A stretch of 64,000 nucleotides of DNA. Source: Trichomonas vaginalis G3. Its lineage: Eukaryota; Parabasalia; Trichomonadida; Trichomonadidae. The position numbers and the translations under genes are program-made. Within the stretch, counting starts at the first letter, position 1; each line of letters starts with the position of its first letter. Where the stretch lies: the NCBI RefSeq assembly GCF_026262505.1, contig NC_067208.1, positions 10,177,962 to 10,241,961 of the forward strand, written 5' to 3'. The notes beneath the pieces are model-generated. The model made no database searches and was not told where the DNA came from. It was given only the letters and a program-made list of their open reading frames with translations. Of the stretch, positions 11,335-21,105 are shown piece by piece.

Positions 11335-12543
11335 ATGACTAAGATTTTATCGAGTCATTCAAATTTAAAAATGGATCATCCAAAAGAGTCTTCATTAAAA
11401 ATGATGCTCACTCCCAACAGTTGGTTTGGCTCAAATTATAAAGATTCCAGGTCAACTTCAATTGAAATTTCCGAACTTCACAAGTATCATGTTTTTATTC
11501 CCGCGATCATTAGTTACGATACTTCCCCTTCAAATTGCTATATTGAATATGAAAATACTGGAACTATTCTTCATGAATATAAAGTACCTGTTGAGATTGG
11601 AATAAAGTATAGCTGGATTTATTTTATAGCTGATCAATTAGAACTTTTACATGCTAACGGATACAAGCATCGTAAAGTCAGTTCTTCCTCAATAAGAATC
11701 GATACAAATAATTTTCCACATTTAGCAGAATATGAAGAAGCAGCAAAAGTTATACCGTATTCATCTTCGAATTTTCATGGATCTGGCATGTATTCAGCTC
11801 CCGAAGTTTTGGAAAGCGCTAATTACACTCCTAAATCCGATATTTATTCTCTCGGATGCCTTTTCTACTTTATTTTTACGCGAAACGAGCCATTTTCGAG
11901 GGTTGAACGCCTTTATAAACATCTTATGTTAAAAATAGATACATTTGAAGGGGCTTTAAATTCAATAACTATAATTGAACAAAATATGGATAGTTCTGAT
12001 TGCTATAACGAATGCGACGTTATTATCGAAGCTTTGAAAATACTTGAAAATTCGGGAATTCCAAAAATCTCAAAACCTCTTGAAGATAAAAACTATGCAC
12101 TAAATGACTTGATAGATGACTTGACAGATGACAACACAAATACCTTCAGATTCCTTAAAGAGCTAAAAACGATGTTTTCAAATGCTCTTCAATACGTTAA
12201 GGATTCTTATGAAAAAAAAATGAAGAAGATATGCAAAGAAGAGAGTTCTTCGTGTGTTACTGAAGATTACCCACTTAAAGACATTGCTATTCAATGTTTG
12301 GCAACTAATCCGGAATCCAGACCAAATGCAGGCGAAATCAAGAAAATGATTCTTGAAGAGGCTGAGAAGTTGCATGAGGATCAAAGAGCTGTTTTTAATT
12401 TGCAAATACAGAAAGGTTATCTTAAAATTGCCGAGAATTTAATCAATCACAATGAATACGATTTGGCAATAGAGAAACTCAGTAAGATAAATCTCAAAGA
12501 ATTGATCCCCGAATACGAGAGATTAAGAAGTTTAATTCCATAA
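11335..12543 (+). CDS. Protein kinase-fold protein, predicted pseudokinase
   Basis: A 402-residue protein with the C-lobe layout of a Ser/Thr protein kinase. The segment LELLHANGYKHRKVSSSSI (residues 102-120) sits where the catalytic loop should be, but reads H-R-K (112-114) in place of H-R-D. The DFG site reads A-E-Y (131-133). The later APE-type motif (SAPEV, 154-158), the subdomain IX D-I-Y-S-L-G (169-174) and the subdomain XI arginine (NPESRPNAGEI, near 345) are kept. No glycine loop or VAIK lysine can be seen at the N-terminus. Loss of both catalytic aspartates predicts no phosphotransfer, so a scaffold or regulatory role is likely. The ATG at 11335 is used; ATGs 12 and 22 codons later are alternatives. 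The stop reads TAAA. It converges with the MORN gene. Confidence 0.85.
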   Translation: MTKILSSHSNLKMDHPKESSLKMMLTPNSWFGSNYKDSRSTSIEISELHKYHVFIPAIISYDTSPSNCYIEYENTGTILHEYKVPVEIGIKYSWIYFIADQLELLHANGYKHRKVSSSSIRIDTNNFPHLAEYEEAAKVIPYSSSNFHGSGMYSAPEVLESANYTPKSDIYSLGCLFYFIFTRNEPFSRVERLYKHLMLKIDTFEGALNSITIIEQNMDSSDCYNECDVIIEALKILENSGIPKISKPLEDKNYALNDLIDDLTDDNTNTFRFLKELKTMFSNALQYVKDSYEKKMKKICKEESSSCVTEDYPLKDIAIQCLATNPESRPNAGEIKKMILEEAEKLHEDQRAVFNLQIQKGYLKIAENLINHNEYDLAIEKLSKINLKELIPEYERLRSLIP

Positions 12544-12993
12544 ATTATATTATTTGATTTTTGCTATAAACATATTATATATTATATTAAAAATTGCAGT
12601 ATTTCAATTCAATTAATTCATAAAATCTCAAAAAATGAAAAAAAAAATCAAAATTTGATTATTCCATGAAACCGGAATTTTATTGCTTGGGCATTTCTAG
12701 TCTGGTTTATCAGATGATACATGTGAGATCAAGACCTCAATTTTATCGAAGAAAAAAAACAACTTCACCCTTTCTGGTCTGAGTGATGAGTTGTAGTTTT
12801 TAGAATATCTAGAAAACGCTATATAGGATGATTAATTCAAAGTTGCTCCCATTTTTAGATCATTCAAATTGAATTGAATTTCTTCCTGAACTAAATGCTT
12901 TATGAAGGTATTAATATGTTTGGAATTATATGAACAAATAAATAGAATTAATTTTTTAAACCATAACAATAAATATCTGATTTTAGTCAATAA
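12544..12993. other. Intergenic region between convergent genes
   Basis: The 3' ends of the pseudokinase and RSPH10B-like genes meet here. AT-rich, with no additional gene or structure recognised. Confidence 0.5.
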
Positions 12994-15105
12994 TTACTCT
13001 TTTGCATCAGCCTTTCCATCTACATTTTCATCAACAGCATCATCTTCAACATCAGCTTCAGCTGGTTCTGGTTCATTTGAAGGAGGAACCCAAGCATCAA
13101 TATGTTCGACCAAGTATTCAAACTTTGCGATGTTTGTCCAGTCTTGTTTGATTAAATTGGAGGATGCCCAAACTAATGTCTGAACAAATTCCACAAATGT
13201 AACTTTACACTTCATAAATGATGTAAAGAACTTGCGGAATTCGTTGGATTCTTCTTCACTAACAGCTCTAGAAACTCCGGAGTACTTAATAAATAATAAA
13301 ATCTGCATAACTGTGAGATCGCCGCTTTCAAATAGTCCACGTTTGCCCATAAATAGGATTAAGTCTCTAACTGTCATTAATCCGTTATATGAAACAATAT
13401 CAACGTCGACATTTGAATCTAATTTAACAGCAGCGTCAAGTTGCTTTGTCTGGAACTCCGAAGTACCGCTAGAATAGCCACAGAATGATAAGTAAAGATC
13501 TAAAAGCTTTGGAGAAACTTCTGTAATCATATCATCAAATGCTTGTTCTGAAATTGAGCGTCTGAATGTTGACCACTCATTTTCTGGTTGTGTATCATCA
13601 ACAAAAATGAGGTTTTCTAAGAATCTTGTTACTTGTAAAATCAATGAATCTGGGAATTGGCTTCCAAGTCTATGATGAGCAAGGCGAACCAAAGATTCGA
13701 AGAGCTGGTAAAGGAATAATGTTGCAAATGGATCTGGAGCGTCAGAAAGTGGGAAGTTTCTGAAAGCAGATTGAGATATATCTTCAGAACTCATTGAAAA
13801 TCTGTATGTTGATCTCAAAAGTGGTGATGATTCTTTCTTGCTAAGTTGTGTATTCTCTTCTTCATGAACAGAAGGTTTTTCGAGGTTCCATTTAATAACG
13901 TCATCTGCATCTGTCAAACGGAAGTCGGGATCGAGGATTGTACCTTTATCTTGGATGAATCTCCACATACCGATCATTCTGAGAGCTGTAATTGTTTTAT
14001 CATCTGCCCATTGTATACGAGAATACTGTTGGTAAAGAGCACGAAGCTTTGGAAGGAAGCGAACGTAAATGTTGCAAAGGGAATTCATGACTTCATCCGC
14101 TGATTCTGATGGAGCCAATAATCCTTCGAGAGAAAATGAAAGAGAAATTGATGGAGTGGGAACGAAAAGTTGACCATTTTGGTAAATTGAGCCTTCGCGG
14201 AATTCACTTTCGTAAACACGACCATCACGAGAAGTAAATGTACCTTGGCCGTTCTTTAAGTTGTTTTCCCACTGTCCTTTATAGACAGCACCATTTGCGT
14301 AGTAGAATGTACCCTTTCCATTGCGGAGTGAGTCTTTAAATTCACCGAGATATCTGTTTGATTGAACAAATTGAACTGATGGAGCTTGAGCAGAGAATGC
14401 GTAAACAATCTCACCATTTCCTTCCATTTTACCATCAATGAAATCACCAATGTAATATGAACCGCTTTCTTTCCATAAGAATTTTCCTTTTCCGTGGCGT
14501 TTATCGTTGAGCCACTCGCCTTCGTAAACATTTCCTGTAGGATAGTGCATTGTTCCCTTGCCATTTCTTAAGCCATTCTCAAAATGACCTTCATAATAAT
14601 GTTCGCAGCCTTCTTCGCCATAATAGCAAATTCCTTCTCCATGGAATTGTCCATTATGCCATTCTCCGTCGTAAACGAAAATCTTGGGTCCGTTGCAGCG
14701 ATACTTTCCTTTGCCTTCGCGAACTCCGTTAACAACAGAGCCAGTGTAAACAGAGCCATCTTTCCATTGGATTGTTCCAACGCCGGTAAGAGCACCCCAT
14801 TTGAATGTTCCTGTATATTGTGCACCTAATTCTGTCCACTTATATGTACCATTTCCATGAATAATTCCTTCTTTCATTTCGCCTTGATATTCATTTCCGC
14901 TGAAGAATACTATGTTGTTATCTGTGACAGTTTGTGCAAAACATTTTGTAACGGAGGAGCAAAATAGAAAACCAAATGGATTTTCTGTTGAATCCTCAGC
15001 CGAATTTTCTGATTGCTGGTCAGGAATATCCTCTGATTCATCTTCCTCCTCAACATGTTGAATTTCTTCTTGGTTTTCAGTATGCGTTTCTTGCTCTTCA
15101 CTCAT
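12994..15105 (-). CDS. MORN-repeat radial spoke head protein, RSPH10B-like
   Basis: A 703-residue protein, very probably a component of the flagellar radial spoke head that relays signals between the central pair and the dynein arms. After an acidic, low-complexity N-terminus (residues 1-45) there are about ten MORN repeats (Y-x-G-x-(F/W)-x(2-3)-G-x(2)-(H/N)-G-x-G) at roughly 70-310. The middle part, LPKLRALYQQYSRI followed by LRMIGMWRFIQDKG, matches the layout of animal RSPH10B after its MORN block. The acidic alanine-rich tail EPEPAEADVEDDAVDENVDG closes it. The ATG at 15105 is the first in frame. An AAAAGTGACA motif lies 18 bases upstream of it (15123-15132). Trichomonads have several motile flagella, so the role fits. 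The exact orthology needs alignment. Confidence 0.85.
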   Translation of the reverse strand: MSEEQETHTENQEEIQHVEEEDESEDIPDQQSENSAEDSTENPFGFLFCSSVTKCFAQTVTDNNIVFFSGNEYQGEMKEGIIHGNGTYKWTELGAQYTGTFKWGALTGVGTIQWKDGSVYTGSVVNGVREGKGKYRCNGPKIFVYDGEWHNGQFHGEGICYYGEEGCEHYYEGHFENGLRNGKGTMHYPTGNVYEGEWLNDKRHGKGKFLWKESGSYYIGDFIDGKMEGNGEIVYAFSAQAPSVQFVQSNRYLGEFKDSLRNGKGTFYYANGAVYKGQWENNLKNGQGTFTSRDGRVYESEFREGSIYQNGQLFVPTPSISLSFSLEGLLAPSESADEVMNSLCNIYVRFLPKLRALYQQYSRIQWADDKTITALRMIGMWRFIQDKGTILDPDFRLTDADDVIKWNLEKPSVHEEENTQLSKKESSPLLRSTYRFSMSSEDISQSAFRNFPLSDAPDPFATLFLYQLFESLVRLAHHRLGSQFPDSLILQVTRFLENLIFVDDTQPENEWSTFRRSISEQAFDDMITEVSPKLLDLYLSFCGYSSGTSEFQTKQLDAAVKLDSNVDVDIVSYNGLMTVRDLILFMGKRGLFESGDLTVMQILLFIKYSGVSRAVSEEESNEFRKFFTSFMKCKVTFVEFVQTLVWASSNLIKQDWTNIAKFEYLVEHIDAWVPPSNEPEPAEADVEDDAVDENVDGKADAKE

Positions 15106-15381
15106 CTATAATAACGTATTGATGTCACTTTTATATTCTATGATTTAAAAACTCATCTTATTTAATTCAAAAAATCAATAATATTTCATGTAAAAACAAC
15201 AAATTTATAAAAATTCACTAAAAACATTTTGAATTTGATTTTGAATTGTAAATTTATTGGACATGAATATGTTCAATATAATCTGTTTTATGTGTACAAA
15301 AAGATTTAAGTATAAAATTTAATGAATATATAAACGCATCAATTTTTATAATAATTTTATAATGCAAAAGAGGAAGTACGG

Positions 15382-16098
15382 TTATTTCTTTTTGTTCTTA
15401 TTTTTGAAATATATTGTAAGGCCGACAATGAGGCCTACTGCAACAATAAATATAATAACAATAATTAAGATAGTATAGAGGCATCTTGAGCTAGCTTTCT
15501 GATGTTCTTGGGCAACATTGAGGCTCTTGTTACCCTCAACCATCTCTTCGTGAGCATCTTCAATTGTATTATCAACTCTAACGACAACTTCGTGTTGTTC
15601 ATCTATCTTTTCCTTTAACATGGAAGCAGCTTCATCAAGAGCCTTCATATCTTCAACAATGTCTGCTGACTGGCGATTTATATACTCGACTTCTCTTGCT
15701 TCATCGTCAATAAGTGATTGCTGTAAAACATTGCCAGATGGAGGGGCGCCATGACTTGCTGCCTGTTGTTGAGCTTGTTGATCAAGAGTTTCGATTTGTC
15801 TTTCTGTGTCATGCTTTATATCATCGTACTCACCACTAAGGCGTTCATACTTATCCTGAACATCAGGAGCAGCATTAGCCATTAATGGAGCGATCTGAAC
15901 CTGGAGGGAATTGAGGTCTTTAAGATGTTTCTTGATTGTTGCTCTCTTTGATGGATTGCTGATATTTGGTAACTCTTTCTTAACGCTGTTGAGACGTTTT
16001 TCGAAATTATTGACGAGTTGTTGAACGCTCTGAGGCTCAGCTGCTCTTTTCAAAGACATGTGAAGAGTGTTTTTTCCCTGATTGGAAAAACGTGACAT
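15382..16098 (-). CDS. Syntaxin-like Qa-SNARE
   Basis: A 238-residue tail-anchored SNARE that drives membrane fusion in the endomembrane system. The N-terminal half (20-110) is predicted three-helix Habc-type coiled coil. A linker rich in Q and A follows, then the SNARE motif from about 134 to 200, with the zero-layer glutamine at Q168 (KIDEQHEVVVRVDNTIEDA), which makes it a Q-SNARE; the surrounding pattern fits Qa. A single hydrophobic anchor (208-231, LYTILIIVIIFIVAVGLIVG) precedes the basic tail FKNKNKKK. The ATG at 16098 is the first in frame. The Golgi/endosomal versus plasma-membrane subclass cannot be decided from this sequence alone. Confidence 0.9.
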   Translation of the reverse strand: MSRFSNQGKNTLHMSLKRAAEPQSVQQLVNNFEKRLNSVKKELPNISNPSKRATIKKHLKDLNSLQVQIAPLMANAAPDVQDKYERLSGEYDDIKHDTERQIETLDQQAQQQAASHGAPPSGNVLQQSLIDDEAREVEYINRQSADIVEDMKALDEAASMLKEKIDEQHEVVVRVDNTIEDAHEEMVEGNKSLNVAQEHQKASSRCLYTILIIVIIFIVAVGLIVGLTIYFKNKNKKK

Positions 16099-16542
16099 TT
16101 CATATCAAATCTGACGAATTCGATGTTTTTATGTGAAATTATGTTATCATGCATCATAAAATTCTCATATCATTCAAAAAATAGATTTTATGTATGCATT
16201 TTACTTATGAAATCAAACACATTCATGTATCCTACCTTGTTTTTATCAACTTTGGGCATTTTCCAATGTGTTTACTGGAATTGTAATGTTATTTACAGTA
16301 TATACAATATATAGCAACAAATCTAATTTGAATATTGGTATAATAATAAATGTATAGATGTGTGATCTATTGTGATGTCATACTATATGTAAAGAGAGTG
16401 ATTTATTGCATAGCATCACTAAAACCTATTTAATATCAGAATTAATTTTCACTTTATATTGAAATAAGAAAGATATAACTTAAGATATGATTTGTAATAA
16501 AAAATAAACAAACAATATATTTATTACACAAAAAAAGATAAA
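16099..16542. other. Intergenic region between SNARE and flippase genes
   Basis: It carries the SNARE promoter and the flippase 3' end, as both genes run leftward. A short open frame at 16123-16314 has no family features and is left out. Confidence 0.5.
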
Positions 16543-19500
16543 TTATGGATTTTGATCTTCATTTTCATCTTCAACTTGAACACGAGAATCATATTTGATT
16601 CTTCTATTATCTTTATTTACCTTCTCATTCATCAATCTCTCGAGAGAAGGTTTCGTATAATCAATCAAAACTTCGAAAACTAAAGGAGGAATAATTGCAC
16701 AAACAACAGCAGCAAATAAAGTAAACCATCCTTCAACTTCACCAAACAAAGACATTAATGATGATTGTAATGTCTTATTAACAAGGAAACAATAAATAGA
16801 AGAAACACAATATAAAAGAATAAATTGCAAACAAAAAGCAGCAATAATACATCCATTATAGTTCTTTGTCCATATCATTAACTGCAAAGTAACAGTGTGA
16901 ACAACAGCATAATATGTAATGCATCCATTTGCTTCAAATGTATTATTTCTCAATGAGAATCTAATTATAATATAATTAATTGCGGATTGATAGATGGCAA
17001 GCAACAAATAGTACAAAAGATGCTTGAATTCCATTGGATTGGATTGCAAACCATGTAACTCTGGATGTTTCTCGAGAACTTCCGCTGAAAGATTTTGTTC
17101 CCAAAATCCAAAAGCGAAAGGAGTGAGTAATGTGAAGACAAGGTTGAAACAGGAGATGAAGAACTCATTATAGAAGTTAGGTGGACTTGCTAATGTATCG
17201 CAAGCCGCCCAAATAACAACTAAAATAAATACAAAATTCTTATAAAGCATATAAACAGCAACAGTTGGGAATCTGACGTATGCCCATGTTCCATGTACAG
17301 ATATCAGTCTCGTAAGATGTTTGAAACGAGGGATTGCGAAATCTGCAGATTGAGCTGCTTGAGAACCTTCTCTTCCGAAGACTCCGACACCTATATGTGC
17401 TTCTTGTATCATACCAACATCATTGGCACCATCGCCAATGGCCAAAGTCATTGTTCCTTGGCGTTCCTTCACCATTGATACAATTGTTGCTTTCATTATT
17501 GGAGAAACACGTGAGAAAATACAGCTCCTGCATTTAGTTGCTAACGACATGAACAAATCCCTGTTGTTTAATGCTAATGTCGTAGTTTCTGCAGTTAATA
17601 CTAAAACAGGTTCGGTAAATTCATCGAAATTGGAGTTGTATTGATTGATCTGCTTTTTAAATTCTTCTTCATCGGGGTTGGAAAGCACTAATGTGTCTGC
17701 TCCTGGTAAAATAATTGATGAAGTCTTTCCAATTTCAATTGCTGTCTCCAATTTATCACCGGTAAGAACCCAAAGGGCAATATTAGCCTTTCTGAGCCAC
17801 ATAATGGCATCTTGAAGATTTGGCTGTAATTTGTCTTCTACAGCTGAAACTCCAACGACATCTAGCTTGCATTCAACATATTTTGCGGCCTTGGCGATTT
17901 CTTCATCGCGATTTTCGATCGTTGACTCTGCATAGTTCCAAATTTTTCTCCATTCTTGGGCTTCGCTATTTGTAAGGGTTCTTGTAGCGAAAACGAGTGT
18001 TCTGAAGCCAGCTAAAGCATATTTATTAACGTATTTGTCATATTTAACCTCGTTACATAAAGGATACATGATAGAATCAGCTCCTTTCGAATAAACAACT
18101 AATTCTTCGGATCCTTCTTTCTGTAATACGACTGTCATACGTTTTCTATCAGAATTAAATGGAATATGTGATAGAATCGTGTACTTTTCAACAGTTTTTG
18201 ATCCATCAGGTTCTGTAACGTGGATTTCGATCGATGTTGGCTGGTGGTCGTTCAATGAAACACCACATTCATTCGCATATTTAACGAAAGAAGCTTCATC
18301 TGGTGATTCTGCGTTGTATTCGGTAATTCCACTCGGATTGTGATAAACAACGACATCATTACATAGCGCAAGACACTTAATGAACTTAAGGGATTTCTGG
18401 AGATTGTTTGGATCTGATTTAACTGATTCACTAAATTCATCAGATTTGTTTGCACCTGTTTCATCAACGAATCTGACCAATTGCATGATGTTTTCCGTTA
18501 GTGTACCTGTCTTATCTGACAATACATGGGTGATTTTGGCTAATGTTACTATCATATTCGAGTTATGTAACTCTGCATAACCAAATTCTTCGTAGAACAT
18601 GCCGTAATCCCAATGAATGAGCAACATATGGAAAACTCTGATGATTTCGATTGTAACCATAAGGGAAATAGGAATCATGTAGCTTAATAAAATAAAGAAT
18701 TGCATAAATGTTTTGATAAAAGCAAGTCCATATGAATCTCTGACCAAAGAAAGGAGTGCTGTTTTATGTTGCAATATCATATTGGCGATAGAAAGACTGA
18801 TAACTAAAGTTAATTTCGAACAAAAGATGTAAATAATCATTTTGTTGATATCTCTATCAAATTTCGTCATTTTTGCAGGTGGCGATCTTCTATTCTTCAT
18901 AATTGTGCAGTCATGACCTGTTCTTAATGCGACTCCAATGACATAATCAGTAAAATGCATAACACAACCACGAAGTAAGATGTTATGAATAGAGATACCC
19001 CACTTCTGGTCATCACAAACTAGTTTTGCGTCGAATTTGTAGAGATTTGCGCTTGGAGGACCAACATGAACGTAAAATTGTTTTCTGAAGAATGTCTTTG
19101 GTATTTCAAGGTTCTCAAACGCTGGATGTGGGCTCATTGTCTTAATTGCTGACTCGCCATTTAAGCTAGTCTCACTATAGTTTGTTGTATGATTTGGATT
19201 CGAAGATGTTAAATATAACATGTCACAAGGAACTGTATCACCTGCTTTAATCATAACAAGGTCGCCGACATGAATTTGATGCGATTCTACAGTAGTCCAT
19301 TCGCCAAATCTGTAAATATTGACAGGACTCTTATTTCTCTTAATGTCTTGTCTGTACTTCAGGTAATCTTCGATTCCTAACTTAATCATTGAGACCAAAA
19401 GAACGAAAACTAAAGGTAAGAAGTTAAATATCCAACTCACAGGGGAATATGGGAGCGCTGACATGATCAAAACGAGAAGGAAGTAAATATTTGTAAGATT

Positions 19501-19671
19501 TCGGAAGTTCTCGTATAAAGTTAATGGAATAAAACTCCACCATTTGTATCTCGTTGTTCTGACGTAGTTATCTTGTTGGTCCGGGTAGTCCTGATAGTAA
19601 ATAAAAGGAATAACAGCCCATGGGCCTTCGTTTTGCTCTTCATGAGGAGTATCACCCTCTGAAGTAGTCAT
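16543..19671 (-). CDS. P4-type ATPase, phospholipid flippase
   Basis: A 1042-residue aminophospholipid-translocating ATPase that moves lipids to the cytosolic leaflet of plasma, Golgi or endosomal membranes. The N-terminal signature DNYVRTTRYKWWSFIPLTLY and ENFRNLTNIYF (about 36-66) is typical of the P4 class. The A-domain motif reads SLNGES (near 170), the class-defining P-I-S-L lies in membrane segment 4 (near 335), the phosphorylated DKTGT is near 386, VLTGDKLETAIEIG and GDGANDVGMIQEA follow in the P domain, and about six membrane segments make up the C-terminal third. The start is ATG 19671; the frame opens two codons earlier only at a TTG. A TCATAT initiator-like site lies about 45 bases upstream. 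It looks full length. The usual partner would be a CDC50-like subunit, which is not in this window. Confidence 0.95.
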   Translation of the reverse strand: MTTSEGDTPHEEQNEGPWAVIPFIYYQDYPDQQDNYVRTTRYKWWSFIPLTLYENFRNLTNIYFLLVLIMSALPYSPVSWIFNFLPLVFVLLVSMIKLGIEDYLKYRQDIKRNKSPVNIYRFGEWTTVESHQIHVGDLVMIKAGDTVPCDMLYLTSSNPNHTTNYSETSLNGESAIKTMSPHPAFENLEIPKTFFRKQFYVHVGPPSANLYKFDAKLVCDDQKWGISIHNILLRGCVMHFTDYVIGVALRTGHDCTIMKNRRSPPAKMTKFDRDINKMIIYIFCSKLTLVISLSIANMILQHKTALLSLVRDSYGLAFIKTFMQFFILLSYMIPISLMVTIEIIRVFHMLLIHWDYGMFYEEFGYAELHNSNMIVTLAKITHVLSDKTGTLTENIMQLVRFVDETGANKSDEFSESVKSDPNNLQKSLKFIKCLALCNDVVVYHNPSGITEYNAESPDEASFVKYANECGVSLNDHQPTSIEIHVTEPDGSKTVEKYTILSHIPFNSDRKRMTVVLQKEGSEELVVYSKGADSIMYPLCNEVKYDKYVNKYALAGFRTLVFATRTLTNSEAQEWRKIWNYAESTIENRDEEIAKAAKYVECKLDVVGVSAVEDKLQPNLQDAIMWLRKANIALWVLTGDKLETAIEIGKTSSIILPGADTLVLSNPDEEEFKKQINQYNSNFDEFTEPVLVLTAETTTLALNNRDLFMSLATKCRSCIFSRVSPIMKATIVSMVKERQGTMTLAIGDGANDVGMIQEAHIGVGVFGREGSQAAQSADFAIPRFKHLTRLISVHGTWAYVRFPTVAVYMLYKNFVFILVVIWAACDTLASPPNFYNEFFISCFNLVFTLLTPFAFGFWEQNLSAEVLEKHPELHGLQSNPMEFKHLLYYLLLAIYQSAINYIIIRFSLRNNTFEANGCITYYAVVHTVTLQLMIWTKNYNGCIIAAFCLQFILLYCVSSIYCFLVNKTLQSSLMSLFGEVEGWFTLFAAVVCAIIPPLVFEVLIDYTKPSLERLMNEKVNKDNRRIKYDSRVQVEDENEDQNP

Positions 19672-20603
19672 ATTCAAAATTTAATTCCAACGTTTATTTT
19701 TTGAAAATTTTTATATGATAAATATTTTGTTACGTAGTATTGATTAGTAAATTTAATAATTGAATGTGGGCGATCAAATAGAGGTAGGGCAACGATAGGT
19801 CAAAAAGGCTTCTCTGATAGATTTCCTTGCCTTTTGGATATGCTATAATATATAGCCTAGCATGATAGGATATGATGTCAAAAGTTAGAACATAACTTAG
19901 GATCTTGAGAAAAATGAAAAACAAAAATTACATAAAAAAAGAAAAATTTTATCTAATTTGTTTTTTTGGACCGAATAAGTAATTTTATTGAATTTCAATA
20001 CGACACATAGATTTTATTATTAGTAATAAATATAATGGTTTACTATTAACAAGGAACCTAAACTAATGAAAATTTGATTTCAAATATTGTATATGATTAT
20101 CATAGATTACCAAAATATATTGCTATTTATGAGGATATAATATTGATTATTAGTAAATTGTATAAATTTAATAAATATACCATGAATATTGAATGAATTT
20201 CTTGATTCATAGGGGTAAAACGCGCTTTTATATGATTTAGACAGAGAATTTATGAGATGTAAATAACACAATAAAGGTTTATATTGAATATTTTCTAAAA
20301 ATAAATCGAAATTATAAAAAACAATACATTTATTCATTGAAACTACTTGGACAAATATGAAACAAGCATTCAGGCAATACTTTTGAGACTTCAACGCATC
20401 TGATAATTTTTATATAACTTCACCTCTTATGCTTAGAGTGGAGGTATTGAGATTGTATAAGTATAGATGAGCTCACATTCAGATATGATGTGTGAACTTC
20501 TGTTTTCACTGCAATTTTGAATCAGAATAAACTCAAAACAAGAATAAAATGATATACTCACTCTCTAAATGTGTTCGAGATTTAAAGTTGTATGAATAAA
20601 ACG

Positions 20604-20652
20604 ATTCATCTTTCGAAGCCTCCCATTTAATGAGAGACTTCGAAAGATGAAT
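20604..20652. repeat. Isolated hairpin of the palindrome family type
   Basis: ATTCATCTTTCGAAG at 20604-20618 is perfectly complementary to CTTCGAAAGATGAAT at 20638-20652, with a loop containing CTCCCATTTAATGAGAG, itself nearly self-complementary. Arm length, loop and the CTC..AT..GAG centre resemble the hairpin units of the 28-42 kb palindrome. Confidence 0.65.
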
Positions 20653-21087
20653 GTATTCATGTAGATGAAATACTATATATGACCATGTGTGATACTAAAG
20701 ATATCAAAATGTTCATTTTTAAGTGCAATAGAAGGGTTATCTCTCGTAAAATCTCAATTTAAGGAAGATTTAGAAAGAACTCCTTTCCTAAGTAGATAGT
20801 GTGTGGTTTCTGTCTTTTGGTTGATCAGGAACTATGAAATTAAGTCGGACAGAAAGAAGTTCTTTCCAAAACAGACTCCAAATGAGTTGTTCGAAAAGAA
20901 CTTCCTTCTGTATATGGATAATTGTAGTTACCGCACTGAAGTATGTGATTGTGATGATGGAGTTCTCGATAAATCTAAAATCGGATTAAGATTAATTGAA
21001 AACTCAAGTAATTCTTTGAAATCTTGTGTTGTCTGGCACTATAATAACCAAAGAATGAGAATATTATGTTGAATGATGAGTACGTGT

Positions 21088-21105
21088 GCTCGGCATTCGC
21101 CGAGC
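21088..21105. repeat. GC-rich hairpin
   Basis: GCTCGGC and GCCGAGC enclose a four-base loop (ATTC). It lies a few bases upstream of an AAAAGTGACA motif near 21127. Function unknown. Confidence 0.5.

Noticed and set aside
20803-21072. 89-residue ORF as a gene
   Set aside because: It starts at GTG, has no family features and lies in DNA with weak inverted repeats like the hairpin chain.
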